A stretch of DNA of 64,000 bases from NCBI GenBank assembly GCA_028564675.1, contig JAOVVO010000009.1:62001-126000 (forward strand), in the 5' to 3' direction. A program made the translations under genes and the position numbers. Of this stretch, positions 1 to 13,084 are shown in pieces; position 1 is the first letter of the stretch; every line of letters begins with the position of its first letter. Below the pieces are notes generated by a model. It saw nothing but the letters and a program-made list of their open reading frames with translations, was not told where the DNA came from and did no database searches. Source of the DNA: Onchocerca lupi. Taxonomy: Eukaryota; Nematoda; Chromadorea; Rhabditida; Onchocercidae.

Positions 1-960
1 GAATTAATACCGACAAAAGATCGTTTCCCAATTACAACAGCTTTCTTACGAAAAAAACAATTTAGTGTGTTTGTTCAAAACAGTAATTGATATGATGCCA
101 TCTGATACACATAAGATTGTCATTCATGCTCACAAAACGCCTGCTGGAGAATATGTGCGAAGATTCAATGCTCCAACTATAGGCGAAGTGACAATTGCTA
201 TGGTCGGAGATCAATTCCAACCTAGAGATATTGCTCTTCATTTGCGAAACAATGAATTGACAAAAATTGCAGAAACTCATCAATGCTACGATGCTTTGCA
301 ATATCCAATCATTTTTTGGGATAGTGCTGATGGATATCATTTCAACGTTAAGATGATAAATCCTGTCAGTGGTGAAGAAAAAAATAGGAAATGCAACGCA
401 ATGAACTATTATCCATACCGAATAATGATTCGAGAGAATGAAGACAATCACATTTTGAAATACCGTCAGTTGTTTCACCAATATATCGTGGATTGTATGC
501 AAAAATGAAAACAGAACGTTTGATATCCATCCGTTTGAATCAGACCAAGCTTCGGTCTAAAGAATAGATTCAGTTGCGAGATGCAGTTGTAAATGATAGT
601 AATACAACTAACGTTGGAAGACTAACTATTTTGCCATCTTCATGTACAGGCAGTACACATCATTTGCATGAATACGCTTAAGATGCAATCGCACAGGTTC
701 GCTAATACCTAATAAGTAGGTCCAGACCTATTTATTACATTCACATGCAGTCCAACTTGGGATGATATACAAAATCTTTTACTTCCTAGGCAATTGCCGA
801 TGGATAGGCATGATATCACAGCACGTGTTTTCAGACAGAAGCTGAAATCGCTGATGGATTTCATGGTAAAACATGAAGTATTTAGATCTGTGCGCTGCTG
901 GTTGTACTCAGTAAAATGGCAGGAGAGAGAACTGCCACATGCACATATACTAATCTAGGC
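1..960 (+). pseudogene. Helitron Rep/helicase fragment (degraded)
   Basis: Helitrons move by rolling-circle replication using a Rep (HUH nuclease) plus helicase protein; this is part of the N-terminal Helitron-like and Rep region. An intact stretch runs from about 65 to 508 and contains the typical pattern ending in YHFNVKMINPVSGEE, NYYPYRIMIR and LFHQYIVD. A one-base frameshift near 495-500 moves the homology to another frame, which continues through stops near 566 and 680. A third frame then carries WDDIQNLLLP, RHDITARVFRQKLKSLMDF and, near 940, the HUH-type motif LPHAHILI followed by a stop. At least two frameshifts and three stops show it is dead. The helicase domain and both element ends are not seen; the left part lies outside the window. 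Family assignment is from recalled Helitron Rep patterns. Confidence 0.85.
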
Positions 961-3900
961 AATTCGCAGACTGATATAATTTAAATGCAAAGAGTGCAAA
1001 GTGATAATAAATATATATGCAGTTGTACGTATAGATCTTCTAATAGCTATTCTGCTGGCTCAGTGTTTGTTTTCAATTAGCAGTCTAGTCGAGAATTTAT
1101 CTCTATAGAGAACTTGTCAGGCGACAACTTGCTATTATCTTGCAGCTGCACGATGAACTGCTTGCTTTTTGCCGTGTTGTAACAATTTTGCTACTATCTT
1201 TTCACACCAATAACTAATCTTTTACTCTTAACCCTCTTTCAAATCATCATTCAGACTTTAGTTATTCAGTCCAAGCGGAATTAAATTGGTGTTAAAATGA
1301 TTTTTTTTTCGTGTTAATAACATGTTTAAATATTAAGATATTTTTAAATTTCCAACATCAAACAATTATCCATCACGTTATTTCTATTCAGAATAGAAAT
1401 AACGTGATTGAATTTATATTTCTTTATCTGAAGATGAATGATTGTTTACAGCTTACTGAAAAATGAAGATGAAGTTTAAATGCCTTCTATCGGGACAGAT
1501 ATTGCTGGAATCTTCTCTAAAATGTATCCATAGATATCAAACCAAATTGAGATGTATAAAATTCAGCAAAAAAATCTGCACTTTTTAAAAAAAATTTTTT
1601 TTTTAAAAAACTAATGTGAATTGATTTTTTGTCTCATGCGGAAACTGATTATATATGTATATCAGTTAATATTTATTTATCGGTTTCTATGTGAGCTTCT
1701 CAAAAGCGATTCATCCGTTCATTACCATATTGTGCTTAAAATATAGCTGTAAAATTATTCTTCATAATGAGTTTCACTATAATACTAGCTAGATACTAAC
1801 TATTAATGACGAGACGAATTGGCTAATTAATTAAGTAAATCTGCAATTATGCTGGAGTAAATAGATAACAAATCAAAAATCGATTTTTAAGTGTGCAAGA
1901 AATGTTTCAATTGGATTATAAATGATGATAAATAATGACAAAAAATGATAACTTCCTTCCTATTTGTTTTGCTTTTTATGCAGTCACATCGCTGCTTGTT
2001 AATGATTTATTTTAAAAAACGATGCTTTTTGTACATTCGTCTACTTCTGGAAATATCTTTTTGCATAGATGTCGCTTCAAGTGAAATGTCATTCATAATA
2101 ATGTCTAAGCAGTAATTAATAAGCTGTATCGCATTGCATGCATGCATGCATCAGACAATAATTGACGTCCACGATACTGAATTTGTGTAACTTTTTTTTC
2201 CTTAGTTGCAGTTCCCCAATTCAATATCCTCTCATTATTACAACATGGAAACTCGCTAGAGAGTGCTAAAAACTATAGAATCCTAAAGACCGTTCAAACA
2301 GCTGGTGAAAGAAGGATGATACAAATCCAGTCTTTTATCCAGCATAGTTTTCATTTCATTCAATTGATAGGTAACGACCGAATAAGTGAGTGATGGTGAT
2401 GGTAAGTGATGGTAATAATGCGTGCGTTTAACTTTTGAGGTAAGTAATTCTAAATTCTTCCGAAACAATTGCTGCAGATTTATATGGATGTATAGAAAGT
2501 AATCGCGGAAGAGTTACCGGCATGAAGTAATGCATTGGCGAAAGACAGAACTTTTACTGGTCGAAATTAAAATGCTTCAAGCTTTTAATGAGTATATCCA
2601 TATGAGAAATGATACATTTATACCTTGACAGGAAGGAATTATCTCATCGTTATTTATCATCGTTTACTGATCTAATCTATTAGATATATTTCTAAATACT
2701 CAGTTATTCAACTAATTTTAAAAATATTCTCATAATTCATTTAATGAGTTTTTGAAAAGATCTAAGAATGTTAGTACGACACTATTTATCAATTAAACAA
2801 TATTATTATGCTATCAGATGAGAAAAATAAATTGATTCTTACTGGTATATTTTATAATAGAAGCCCTGCATTTAAATTTATACACATTTTCACTCCTTGT
2901 GGTTCATTGAATTTTCCACAAACTGAATGAATTTTGATTTGATTGTCTTTTCGAAGTGCCTGCCATGCTTAACATTATCGTTTCCCTTCATGTAATTTGA
3001 GTTGGAAACGTTTTATTGCCCAAAAAACTCTAGAAAACTAATTTAATTATTTTCGAGGAATGAACCGTCAGTGGAGCATCAATGTAACCAATATTGCTGG
3101 TGTGAATGCTTCTGCAGCTTTGAAGACAGGCTTCTCAAGTGGGTGCTTTTCCTTTTTCCTCGCATTTTTCTTTTCTTTTTTTTTTTTTTTTTGTTTGATT
3201 TTAATAGCAGATTTCAGTTTTATGGTTCTTTTTCATTATAAAATCATAAAATAGATGTATCTGAAATCATATTGAAACCAATATGATCAAAGATATTCTG
3301 AACAAGCGGGAGAAAATCCTCATTGTAAAGGTTTTAAATTCCTTGAACAGTTTCTTTTTCATTTTTTTTTGAAGAGCCGATTTTTGATACCGAAACTTTG
3401 CAAAGTAAAAATAGCTTGAAATTTTTCTTTTCACAAATTTTCAAGTTGCAAATTTCCTAATACCATTGAGAAGTATATGTTCAAGGTTAATATATAGCTT
3501 TCTTCATATTCTCATCAATTTTCGTCACGGATAGATGTTTTGTTATCAATGAAAATCGTAGCTATCATGGCTCGATGAATCTATCTATCGATTCATTCAT
3601 CTCCAATTTGCATTCTGTCCCAATAGTTATTTTTATCAATGAAAATGAGACAAAATTGCTGGTGGAATATTTTCGAAATCTTCACTTCAAATATTTTGTT
3701 AAAGAGCTTATTGATTCTGTAGGAAACACCATATGATCTATCCAGAAAGGCTTAATCAAATCTTCGCATCTGTCTTCCGCTTCATCCAAATATTTCTTAA
3801 CCCTTCTCTCAAATCAATGAAAGATGGCAAAAAATTTGCCAATTTTTTGCCTTTTATCCAATATTGATCACCTAAAACAATTTTATTGATATATTTGATA

Positions 3901-4240
3901 ATTACATTTTACGTATATTTTCTAAAAAAAACTGAGAATTCAAAGGAACCTTTCCATTCCAGTCATATGACATTGCAAGGTTCTTGATGTGAGATTAATG
4001 CTCCATAATTCCGATCAATAGCATAGTATTTTGATTTTGTCACTTATTTCTAATTGTCACATGATTGCTGGTACTGGACTACTTTGAATGCCAAAGACAG
4101 TGATCGCTCATATCACCTCTGCTAGAACTATTATGTTTAATTGAGAGTAATGGACTCATTGCTAACAGTCTGTGAACAGAAAATGAATACGTCGAAATTA
4201 CATTCAAACTCAATATAAATAGGCTTTAGGAAGATTTTAG
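961..4240. other. Intergenic, no gene recognised
   Basis: No frame with both coding character and matching splice signals was found. The stretch holds an 18-bp-arm palindrome at 1372-1408 and long T and A runs. It could hide a small N-terminal exon of the TYW2-like gene, which is missing about 60-100 residues compared with the human protein, but I could not identify one. Confidence 0.5.
1372..1408. repeat. Near-perfect 37-bp palindrome
   Basis: Arms 1372-1389 and 1391-1408 are exact reverse complements (18 bp each) around a single central A at 1390. There are no recognisable element ends beside it. Confidence 0.85.
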
Positions 4241-7200
4241 GCATCGTTGTAAATTCAGATCAAAGAGAAAATGTCGATCAAACAACATTACGTCCCAACA
4301 AAGCATCGCCTTTTGGACAGTTGCTTGAATCACTCCGTTGTGCTGCCAACGAAATGGGAATCTGGAATGATGACATGCATCGTGACCTGCCAAAACGATG
4401 GGAGAAACATGGGGATATGATCTTATTACCACATAATTGTTTCAAACATCCGAATTGGAGATTGATGGGTAGGTAAAAATGCTAATCTTAATGTCGCTGC
4501 TCACCATTTTTTTTTCCCTTCACATTTAGTTAAATTTTGCAATGGATTTTGGGATATTTTTTAGATTTAACAGAAACTAAATGTTATTATGAAGTTTAGG
4601 AAATCGCTGGATTGCTCTTTGTACAAAAACTAATTATTTAATTCTAACTTTAATTATTTAATTTTAATTCTAATTTGATGAATACTTAAGTCTATCATCA
4701 TTTTTCTCGCAATTAAAATAAACATATCTCAAACTTGTCCCTAAATTTTTTCAATGCCGAAATAAATTCAGGATCTTAACCCTGAGATGAGCTTTTAATT
4801 TTTGTCTGAACAATAGCGGCATAATTTCAAGAAATACATGTGTATCAGGACCAAAATTGTGGCAGATGGTAACAGAATTACTTAATGCAAGTCGTTTGGC
4901 AAAGAAGCGCATTATTGAAGGCGATGATTTTCATGAGCCTCACATCGATCTACTCTACGGAGAGGATGGATGGGTGGAACACATTGATGGCAATATCAGG
5001 TATCGCTTAATTTCTCGAGCTTATCAAGAGAGCAGAAGGTGACATGACTGAGTGATTGAGAACTAATACAAATCGGAAGATCTAATCTTAGCTTCATGTT
5101 CAATATGCTGTAGAACTATTAGGTTAAATTCGTTAATAGTTTGAGCAATCCATTTTTTGAGCGAATTTCGCTCAAGAAAACTCTTTTTCTGAGATGAAAA
5201 TTCGTATTATGTTTGAAACGTCTCAAAATGGGAAGCATACTTTATTGAAAATTAGAAACTTACAGATTTTTTTACGATGTCACAAAATGTTTCTTCAATG
5301 TTGACAATGCCTCAGAGAAGCAACGCATCTCGGAGTTCGATTGCCATCAGGAAGTTGTCACTGATATGTTTGCTGGTAGGATTAAACATTGTTACAATAA
5401 AAGCTTGCTAGTTATTTTCCGAATTAAACATTTTCGATTGCAGGAATCGGATATTATACACTGCCTTATTTGATAAATGCTCATGCAAAACATGTCTACG
5501 CAATTGACTGGAATGAAAATGCCATTGAGGCATTAGAACGTAGTCTGGAAAGTAACGGTGTCCGGGATCGTTGCTCAGTCATTCACGGCGATTGCAGAAA
5601 GGTAGACTAGAATTTGAAAAATCTTATCTGTTCATTATAATGTACCGAACAGACAAGAATAGCTATTTGATAAATTGATAAACTCCATCCCATATCTGCA
5701 AAGCATGAAGAACTAAATTTTGCAGAAAGATGTCAATGTCCATTAAAGTAAAGCAAGTTTCTAATCCATAATTTTCCAGAAGGTTCATTGAAGTTTCCCA
5801 TCTTTCCGTCTCCAAGACTATCTCTAAAATCATCGAAATTACTTGAGTTTTTATTGTGATATACTCAATGTTAATGAAATTCTGTCACATATTATAGAGT
5901 ACTAAATTTTTAAAACTGCTGTAAATCAGATAATTGAAGAATTTCCAATTCATCTAGTGATGCTAAACAACTATGATTGTTGAATGAAGCGATTTTCAAC
6001 ACTTCAGGAATTCCAGTAAAATTAACATCGTTTCTTTATAACAAAATGTATTTGCTACAGAAATTTCGCACTATGAATGAATTACTCGTTACCATAGGTA
6101 ATACCGATAGGCGTATCAGATCATGTAAATCTTGGAGTGCTACCATCATCGCTACCCTACTTGTTGACCGCTTGTAAATGTTTGAAGTCAACAGGCGGCA
6201 TACTTCACATACATGAAGCAGTCAAGATATCAAAACAGCACAATGGCAATTTGGAACTCAGTGATAAACCGGCTGCAAACTACAAATTTATAAGGTATTG
6301 AAAATTATTGAAATCCTCTTCATATCTTGTTAAATTTTCGGAATTTCAATTTTCACTCATCCAGAAAGACTCAGAAACCGTTTAAATCCCATTCACTATG
6401 TTATGCAAAATAAAAGAAATCCGAAATCAGTATGGATGATGGTTGAAAAAATTATATTATTCATCATTTAAGACTCACAGAATATCTGCTGAAACCGTCC
6501 TCAACATAATTCTAATTAGTTATTTGAAGAACTTTTTTTTTTTTTTTCAAGTATATTTTATAGGAAGGAAATTGCGAAATCCATGAGCGAAGAGTCTGCA
6601 TTAAATGACATTACCGATAGCAAAAATGTTGATATCGAAAAGAGGATTTCATTGAAAACTGATCAAAATAAAAGCATATTCTTTACCAAATCAATTGATA
6701 GTAACGCTATACAGTGTGAAGGTTTGGTCCTCATTCAGATTTGTCATATTATTAAAGTGAAAAATCAAGCGGAATAGAATACAACAGATGTTTCGAATGT
6801 TCGATATTAGAAATAGGATACAACACATGTTTCGATGTTCGATATTAGAAACTTCCTAATTTTAAAATTGAAGATTTTTAGGGACGACTACCATGAAATA
6901 TGACAGTAAAATGAAAAGAAGGAAATTAAGTCGCTCAGCAAGTATCATCAAACAAATGGAAAGTCGTATTTTACCAAAAGGACGAATTGATGATCGCCTG
7001 AGAGAGAAATGGCAAACAATTAGCCAAATCTTGCAAAATTTTGCCATGACCAGCGCTACAAAGTAAGAAACCTTCAATAAAAAATCTGTCTGAATCCTTG
7101 GTGTGAACTCTCGAAACTTTTCAAATATGGTCGCACAGAAAGCATAATTATAGGTATCAAGCATGAATACCGTCTTTCTAGAGACTACCAGGTAATTATA

Positions 7201-7528
7201 TTCCTTCTCATTGGCACTAATCGGGAAGACGATGTAATCTGAAGTCGAAATTATATTCCGGAAACTTAACAAAATTAGAAATCATTTACATTAGTATTAA
7301 AAAAATTTCTTTTTTATTGATAGAAATGCTGAACTGTGCCACAGTTTTCTAAGTTTCAGCTGCACTCGTTATCTGAATAATATCCATGACGAAAAGGACA
7401 AAGTTTGGACATGTACAATATTAGAAGTGAATGTGGTGAAAAAATACCACATGCAAACAGATCATATTGTTGTGGATTTGTTATGCCGACCGGAAGATGA
7501 GAAAGAAAGGAAATTCACTGAAATTTAG
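4241..7528 (+). CDS. TYW2: tRNA wybutosine-synthesizing protein 2 homolog (5' partial model)
   Basis: TYW2 (TRMT12) transfers the 3-amino-3-carboxypropyl group of S-adenosylmethionine to the tricyclic base at position 37 of tRNA-Phe, a step of wybutosine synthesis. Predicted exons: 4241-4468, 4849-4999, 5266-5375, 5444-5601, 6098-6294, 6564-6721, 6882-7062, 7360-7528; all phases agree, giving about 450 residues. Family landmarks in order: DLPKRWEKHGD, LLYGEDGWVEHIDGNIR, a SAM-binding DMFAGIGYYTLPYL, HGDCRK, SDHVNLGVLPSS, GGILHIHEAV and a final TDHIVVDL. The first exon opens in mid-codon after an ATTTTAG acceptor, so one or more upstream exons are missing and the true start is unknown. The serine- and lysine-rich piece from exons 6 and 7 is less conserved. 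It faces the REEP gene tail to tail. Confidence 0.88.
6773..6850 (+). repeat. Tandem 39-bp duplication in a TYW2 intron
   Basis: Copies at about 6773-6811 and 6812-6850 differ by only a few bases (one indel and a few substitutions). They lie in the short intron between predicted exons 6 and 7 of the TYW2-like gene. Confidence 0.75.
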
Positions 7529-8316
7529 ACTCAAATTAACTATGCTTAATTCTTCCTTCTGTTGTTATAGTATTATTAAAACATATGTCCTGTTGAGCAT
7601 AAATCAATCGATAATACCAAATTTGCTGCTTTTGAAAGGAAATCTAAATGTATGAACAGCCTTCTAAATTCAAGTCGAAAAAGACAGAATGGAATCAAAT
7701 TATTCATGCTATACATTTTAGAACTTAAAAAAAAAAAATTTTGTTTTGAACTTTAAGTTAGCATGACAGACAGGTATTCTACTTCTCTTTTTATCATAAA
7801 GTCTCAAACAGAAATATGAAGAGTTTCCCTCCGGAATCTTTGCAAAGAAATATCAGTTTTATGCTCACCACAAAGAAGAACTTTTTGATGATTAGAGCTG
7901 AAATCAATCCACTCTTTTAAAAACTCAATATCCAGAACAGAAACCTAATTGCTAAGGATTTTTGTTCTAAATATTGCGTTTATAAAAAAAGGCGCCTTCA
8001 TGTAAGCAGCAAATTTAATATTATAATGAAAGGAAAAATTCGAAAAATTGAGTCAGAGACCACGAAAAATCGATAAATGCAACAATATTAATGCAATATG
8101 GAAAGACAACCGGGCAAAAAAGATCGTAAAATCTACTGGAAATTCAAAACGCATGCGTAATTAGTGGATGTAGTTGTACAACAAAACATTTCTGCAGAGC
8201 ACAAAATCAAAAAAGTCTCAAAATAGCGATAAATGTAACATCATTTCAAAAAATATTTCCCGAAATTTTATTGAAAAAGGAAAAAAAAAAAAAACAAAGT
8301 GATCAAGTGATCAAGT
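7529..8316. other. Convergent intergenic region
   Basis: This region separates the 3' ends of the TYW2-like gene (+) and the REEP gene (-). It is A- and T-rich, with several homopolymer runs, and I see no gene in it. Confidence 0.6.
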
Positions 8317-10063
8317 TTATCGTCCACGAGAGGTACTGCGATTTGCTGTAACACGCCTTGTGCGATGCGACTGATTTTTTGCATCTCCTATAAAACCAAA
8401 AAAACAAAATAGATGAAATGCAGGTATTCAGATCTTTTAACTGTGATGGAGAAAACGAACATTAATGTGAAAATATAGTTAATCTTGGATAAGCAGAAAA
8501 AGAAAGGGTGAAAAATTCAGAAAAATTAAACTCTCATACTCCTTTGCGGTAGTTCATGAAGTGAAATGGAAGTTGAAATTTGATAATAGCAAATGCAATG
8601 ATAATACACGGAAAAGTACAAAGTAAGAACTACCTTCCATCTTTCTGTTTCTATGCGATCGTTTTCGTCCTTTCTTAATAATATTGACATCATCAGAATG
8701 TGTGCAGTTTTTTCTCAAGCGATTTAATGCTAAAGCAACTCGATCAGATTTCAAACTATTATAAAATAGTAGCATTTATATCATGCTTTTTCAATTGAAT
8801 TTGCAAAAAAAAAAAAAAAAAAAGAAAAAAACTTACTCTCTGCAGATATATTACTTCCACTTTCCTCTAACTCTCTCTTAATGTCTGTATCTTCGTCAAC
8901 TAGCCGGATAATATCTTCTTCTGCTTGTTCTTCCACTGCTGCAGATAATTGAATAAAGATTACATCTGGGTTAAAAATTATATTGCGATAAGACTCTTTG
9001 TAATCAAAATACCTCAAGATTTTGAATTTTCGAAAATTTCGGAAGCGGGATTTTAATAAAAATATGAAGATTATGTTTAGGACAGAAAAAGATGCGCTTC
9101 TTCAAAGAGTTATCTGTAAAATAATGAAAGCCGAGTACTGACCAACTGTTACTGAGACACATCGACCGGTGAGAAATGGTTGACCAGTAGATGGACTATC
9201 TGTTGTTGCAAGTGATAATAATCCGAGACGTGCTCTACAATAGTCTACAATCTTTCCTTCAAAACATTATGAAATATTTAAGACTTGATAATCTAAAAAT
9301 TCCATTAAATATTGACTTATCGAGTGCTCCATTTCCTAATTTTGAGATTTGCCGCTGAATGGAACGTCCCATATTGTCTAACATTTCATCGATATCCTGT
9401 TCATATATTGTTAGTAGCGGAGCAATTAACTGAAATTGCTCATAAAGAAGAATGTAAATAAAAGTATTTTAAAATATAATCAATAGATTATAAATGTGTA
9501 TTATCCCCTCTCCTTCATTCTTTCCTAGCTTCTGCATCAAAATTTCGTTTTTGACAATTATAATTATTCACTCCGAACTTTTGAACTTTTAGGTTTATTC
9601 AGTTCTGCATTGTTTTTTAATAAGTATACAAATGCATGATCTTTCAGCAGTCTTATTTCCTTCTAAAATATCAATGAATTATCTTAACATTAATCTTTAC
9701 TTTCTGATGAACGGTTGAGGCACCATCAGTCCATGGTGATGCTGTCCAAAGCAAGAAACTCAACTTCATTAGCAAATAACCCGGCACAATGTACGGTAAA
9801 AGGAGTATATCACCAACAGTATCGGCTGCTAGAAAGCCAGCATAAACTGTCCAATACTTCAACCATCGCTTCTGAAACAACTTGCGTTGTTCTTAACTGA
9901 AGCTTTCATGAAACAATTACTGCTAAAAAGGAAATGTAAGAAATAAGGATATTGTAACCATTTCTAAAAAATCGCCTTCACGAATGACTTTGAAAGTTTT
10001 GAACGCCGGATAGAGTGCTCCAATTACAACGGACGCGGCATGTGAAAAGAGCTGAAGAATCAT
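8317..10063 (-). CDS. REEP/TB2-DP1 family ER membrane-shaping protein
   Basis: REEP proteins insert hydrophobic hairpins into the endoplasmic reticulum and curve or link it to microtubules. Seven exons with matching phase: 9959-10063, 9701-9871, 9317-9429, 9143-9234, 8837-8938, 8634-8729, 8317-8387, giving 249 residues, close to the usual length of the REEP1-4 group. The family signature is clear: GALYPAFKTFKVI near the N terminus, then KRWLKYWTVYAG, two hydrophobic stretches and FLLWTASPWTDGAS. The third exon has an amphipathic segment ending GRSIQRQISKLGNGALDK. The last third is acidic, then very basic (KKGRKRSHRNRK), as in microtubule-binding REEP tails. The ATG directly follows a run of nine T and CAG, so it is either trans-spliced or joined to an upstream non-coding exon. 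Confidence 0.87.
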
Positions 10064-10839
10064 CTGAAAAAAAAATCCCTCATATGAATAGTGATATAGC
10101 GAGAAGATCCACTTAACACACAAAACATGAACTGGTCATTGCTAGAAATTACATGCATTAAACAATGTTGGAAGATTCGATAAATCAGATGGAGAAGGAA
10201 ATCCGGAAAAATGATGCAAATGAAGAGATATTCATCTATGCATCTGAATGTAATAAACTTATTAGGCTGGATCTGAATGCTCCATGCTTCACAGCAATTT
10301 GCAATTTTATTTTCTTCTGGTGCTAGCATTGATGTGAAAATAGAAAACTCAACTGTTTAGACAGCCGTTACCTTTCAGTATATTCTTCAAATCAGAGTCA
10401 ACAATCCACTGTCAAGTTTTTTCCTGCATCTATCCAGGCTTGCTTGCATCATCCCAAGCCTGTTTGTGCCTATCCCAGGTCCATCTACTTCCATTCCAGA
10501 CCTACTCACATTTATTTCAGACCCATTTTAATCCATTTCGGGTCTTTTTCAATGCCCCTCCCCTTCGTCCTACTTCCATGAACATCATTCGCACGAAATC
10601 TTCATATTTTAACGTGGGCTGTGAGGTCTATGATCATGTTGCGAAAAGTCAATTGGTAAAAGCCAGTTAGTTGGTGACCTGGATGGGGTGGTGACTGGGA
10701 AAGAGAGGGGTCATGGTTGATAGGTCATGTGCTGGAGGGAGCTCATCACTTCTGTATTCGGGTATAGGACTGGTAATTACCTACTATCGTATCCTTCTAA
10801 AGTATGTAATTTGTGTCTGTTATAGAAATTAAATTCACA
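10064..10839. other. Divergent intergenic region with C-rich degenerate repeat
   Basis: Between the divergent REEP (-) and proteasome (+) genes, so it probably holds both promoters. At about 10426-10545 a pyrimidine-rich stretch repeats a loose unit (catctatCCaGGc, catcatCCcaaGCc, cctatCCcaGGtc, catttCgGGtc) every 20-30 bp. No gene is seen. Confidence 0.55.
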
Positions 10840-12831
10840 ATGCTGGGAGGAAGAACAATGACTCGCTGTGGACCACCGTGTTACTTTACAAGTGAAGATG
10901 TTGACATGGGGGTAAGATATGCTCCTGTACTTCTCTTTTTATTTCATTTCATTCTTTTTACAGCGAACAGTTTTACTTCAGCCGGATTCACCGATAATTT
11001 TGCAGCATCGTTGACTTGATGATATTATTATTATTATTTGAGGAGAAAAAAGTCATTCTTTCATTTTTTTGAGCAAAGATTTCGCTACGATTTGCAATAA
11101 TTTGCAGAAGAAATAAATATGTATTTGTTTCCAGACAACTCTCATTGCAATGGAATTCGAGGGTGGAGTTGTGGTCGGAACAGACTCGAGGACAAGTTCT
11201 GGGTGTGATTTCATTTATGCTTGAAATTATATTTATTTCATCCACCTATTAATATAAAAAATGAAAAATGAAAAATAATGTATTTTTTAAGGACACAACA
11301 TTGTGTTACGATTTTAAAATTTATGCAATTACATATTTATAGATTGAAATGGCAAGTATCATAAAAATTAAGAGGGAAAAGAAAGCAAAAAGTGAGATGA
11401 AACTTCAATATTAAGTTCCTCAGTTTGACCCCACTTTTATCTTTCTTCCTTCATATCACCTATAGCATCGTTTGATTTCGAGAGTAGACCATTATATTGT
11501 TTTTTAAATATCTTTAGGTTCATTTCCCTTGTAATTTAATTCGCATATTCTTTTAATTACTTATTACTATTTTTTTCGGTGCATGTTTATTGCTGTGGTA
11601 TAATCATTACATTGTTTCAATAGGTTGAGAGAGATATTTGACATAACGACAAGCAAAAATTTTTCCAACTTATCCTGGTTGTTATTACCTTTTGCCATAT
11701 ATTATTTTTGTGTCAAGTAGTTAATTTTATGCTAAGTAGTTCTAGTTTAGTTTTTTTGTGATGGACAGTTTTCGAATAATAAATATGTTGTTTTCAGGAG
11801 TTACATATCATCGCGCGCTACAGACAAAATTACACCCGTGACGGATCGAATGGTTGTTTGTCGCTCGGGCTCTGCTGCAGATACACAAGCTATTTCTGAT
11901 ATTGTGAAATATTATATTGAAGTTTACTCGTAAATTTTAATTTATTCTGGTCTTAATAATTCTCTTTGGCAATTTTCTTCCTCAAGTTTATACTTGCAGC
12001 AACTTTTTTTTCCTTTTTTTTTTTTTTAACAGAATGATGGAAGAAGAAGACGTTAGTGTTGGGCGCGCTGCTCAAATCTTTCGAAATTTTCTGTATAAAT
12101 ATCGTGATTCTCTATCAGCATCAGTTCTGGTTGCTGGCTACGATGATGTTGAAGGTGGACAGGTCAGTTGCTAATGACCGAAGCTAGTTTTTTATTTTTA
12201 GTAATTTCTGATATATTTTTATTGAAACTAGTTTTGTTTTTATTGCTTCAAAAAAATTTCTGTCTTAGTTGTATGCAATTCCATTGGGTGGTTATGTAAC
12301 TCGACAGCGATGCGCAGCGAGTGGTAGTGGTAGTACATTCGTTCAAGGTTTTCTCGATAGTCAGTGGAAGGTAAATGTATAATACTTTTTATGAAGAAAA
12401 CAGTTATGTGAAGAGTTATTTTCTTTTATCCTTTATTTATTTATGCGCTTTTCCTTTCGATCCAAAAACAAGGCCCAGAAAAGAATGCGAAAAAAAAGAA
12501 AATATAAATCACAGTAAAACATTTGCAGCCAGGAATGACTGCTGAAAAATGCAAAGAAATAGTACTCAATGCAGTAGCTCTGGCAACAATGCGTGATGGT
12601 TCTTCCGGCGGTGTCATTAGATTAGCTATTATTGACAAAACGGGCATGAAAAGAACGGCTAGTTATTCATTTGTTTCTTAAAATTTCATAAATATACTGG
12701 GATCGTGTTTTTATCTTTATTTCATTTAATCTCACTTAACTTATTGTAATTAGGGGTTCATAGTTAGAAGCTATTAAAATCTTATTTGATTTCATCGGAA
12801 GGATTTTGTGACCTTAAATTGCGTAAAGTTC

Positions 12832-12881
<50 letters not shown>

Positions 12882-13084
12882 AGCAGATCATTCATTTTCT
12901 GCAATGGGAATGAAGTCATGAAATATTTATCCTATATCCTCATATTTATTAAATGAATTTGAATTCACTGTTATAATCACATTTTTTTTCTGAATTTCAG
13001 CTTATTCGGCCGGATGGGAGTCAGTTCCCGAAGTTTGCTAATATCCCAGCACATTTAACATACCCGAAACACATTATTCAGTGA
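10840..13084 (+). CDS. PSMB6: Proteasome subunit beta type-6 (beta-1)
   Basis: This is the caspase-like catalytic subunit of the 20S proteasome (pbs-1 in C. elegans). Exons: 10840-10911, 11135-11202, 11798-11929, 12033-12162, 12269-12370, 12529-12657 and 13001-13084, giving about 238 residues; human PSMB6 has 239. The propeptide is 24 residues and ends in Gly, so the mature chain begins with the catalytic Thr1 of [19 protein letters not shown] at the start of exon 2. Other landmarks are Asp17, [13 protein letters not shown] with the essential lysine, [11 protein letters not shown] and [12 protein letters not shown]. The exon 6 donor is odd: phase and conservation favour a GC donor (ACG|GCTAGT, 12658); a GT donor at 12673 would add five residues. 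The last intron holds a run of 47 T. Confidence 0.93.
12834..12880 (+). repeat. Poly(T) run of 47
   Basis: There are 47 uninterrupted T in the last intron of the proteasome beta-1 gene. Homopolymers of this length are unusual even here and may vary in length or be an assembly artefact. No flanking target-site duplication was seen that would mark a retro-insertion on the minus strand. Confidence 0.9.

Noticed and set aside
62..502. 146-codon open frame on the minus strand
   Set aside because: It is the reverse shadow of the Helitron Rep frame, which has the real homology.
3060..3254. Open frame with a poly-Phe stretch on the plus strand
   Set aside because: Most of it comes from a T run; no splice link to the TYW2 exon at 4241 could be shown.
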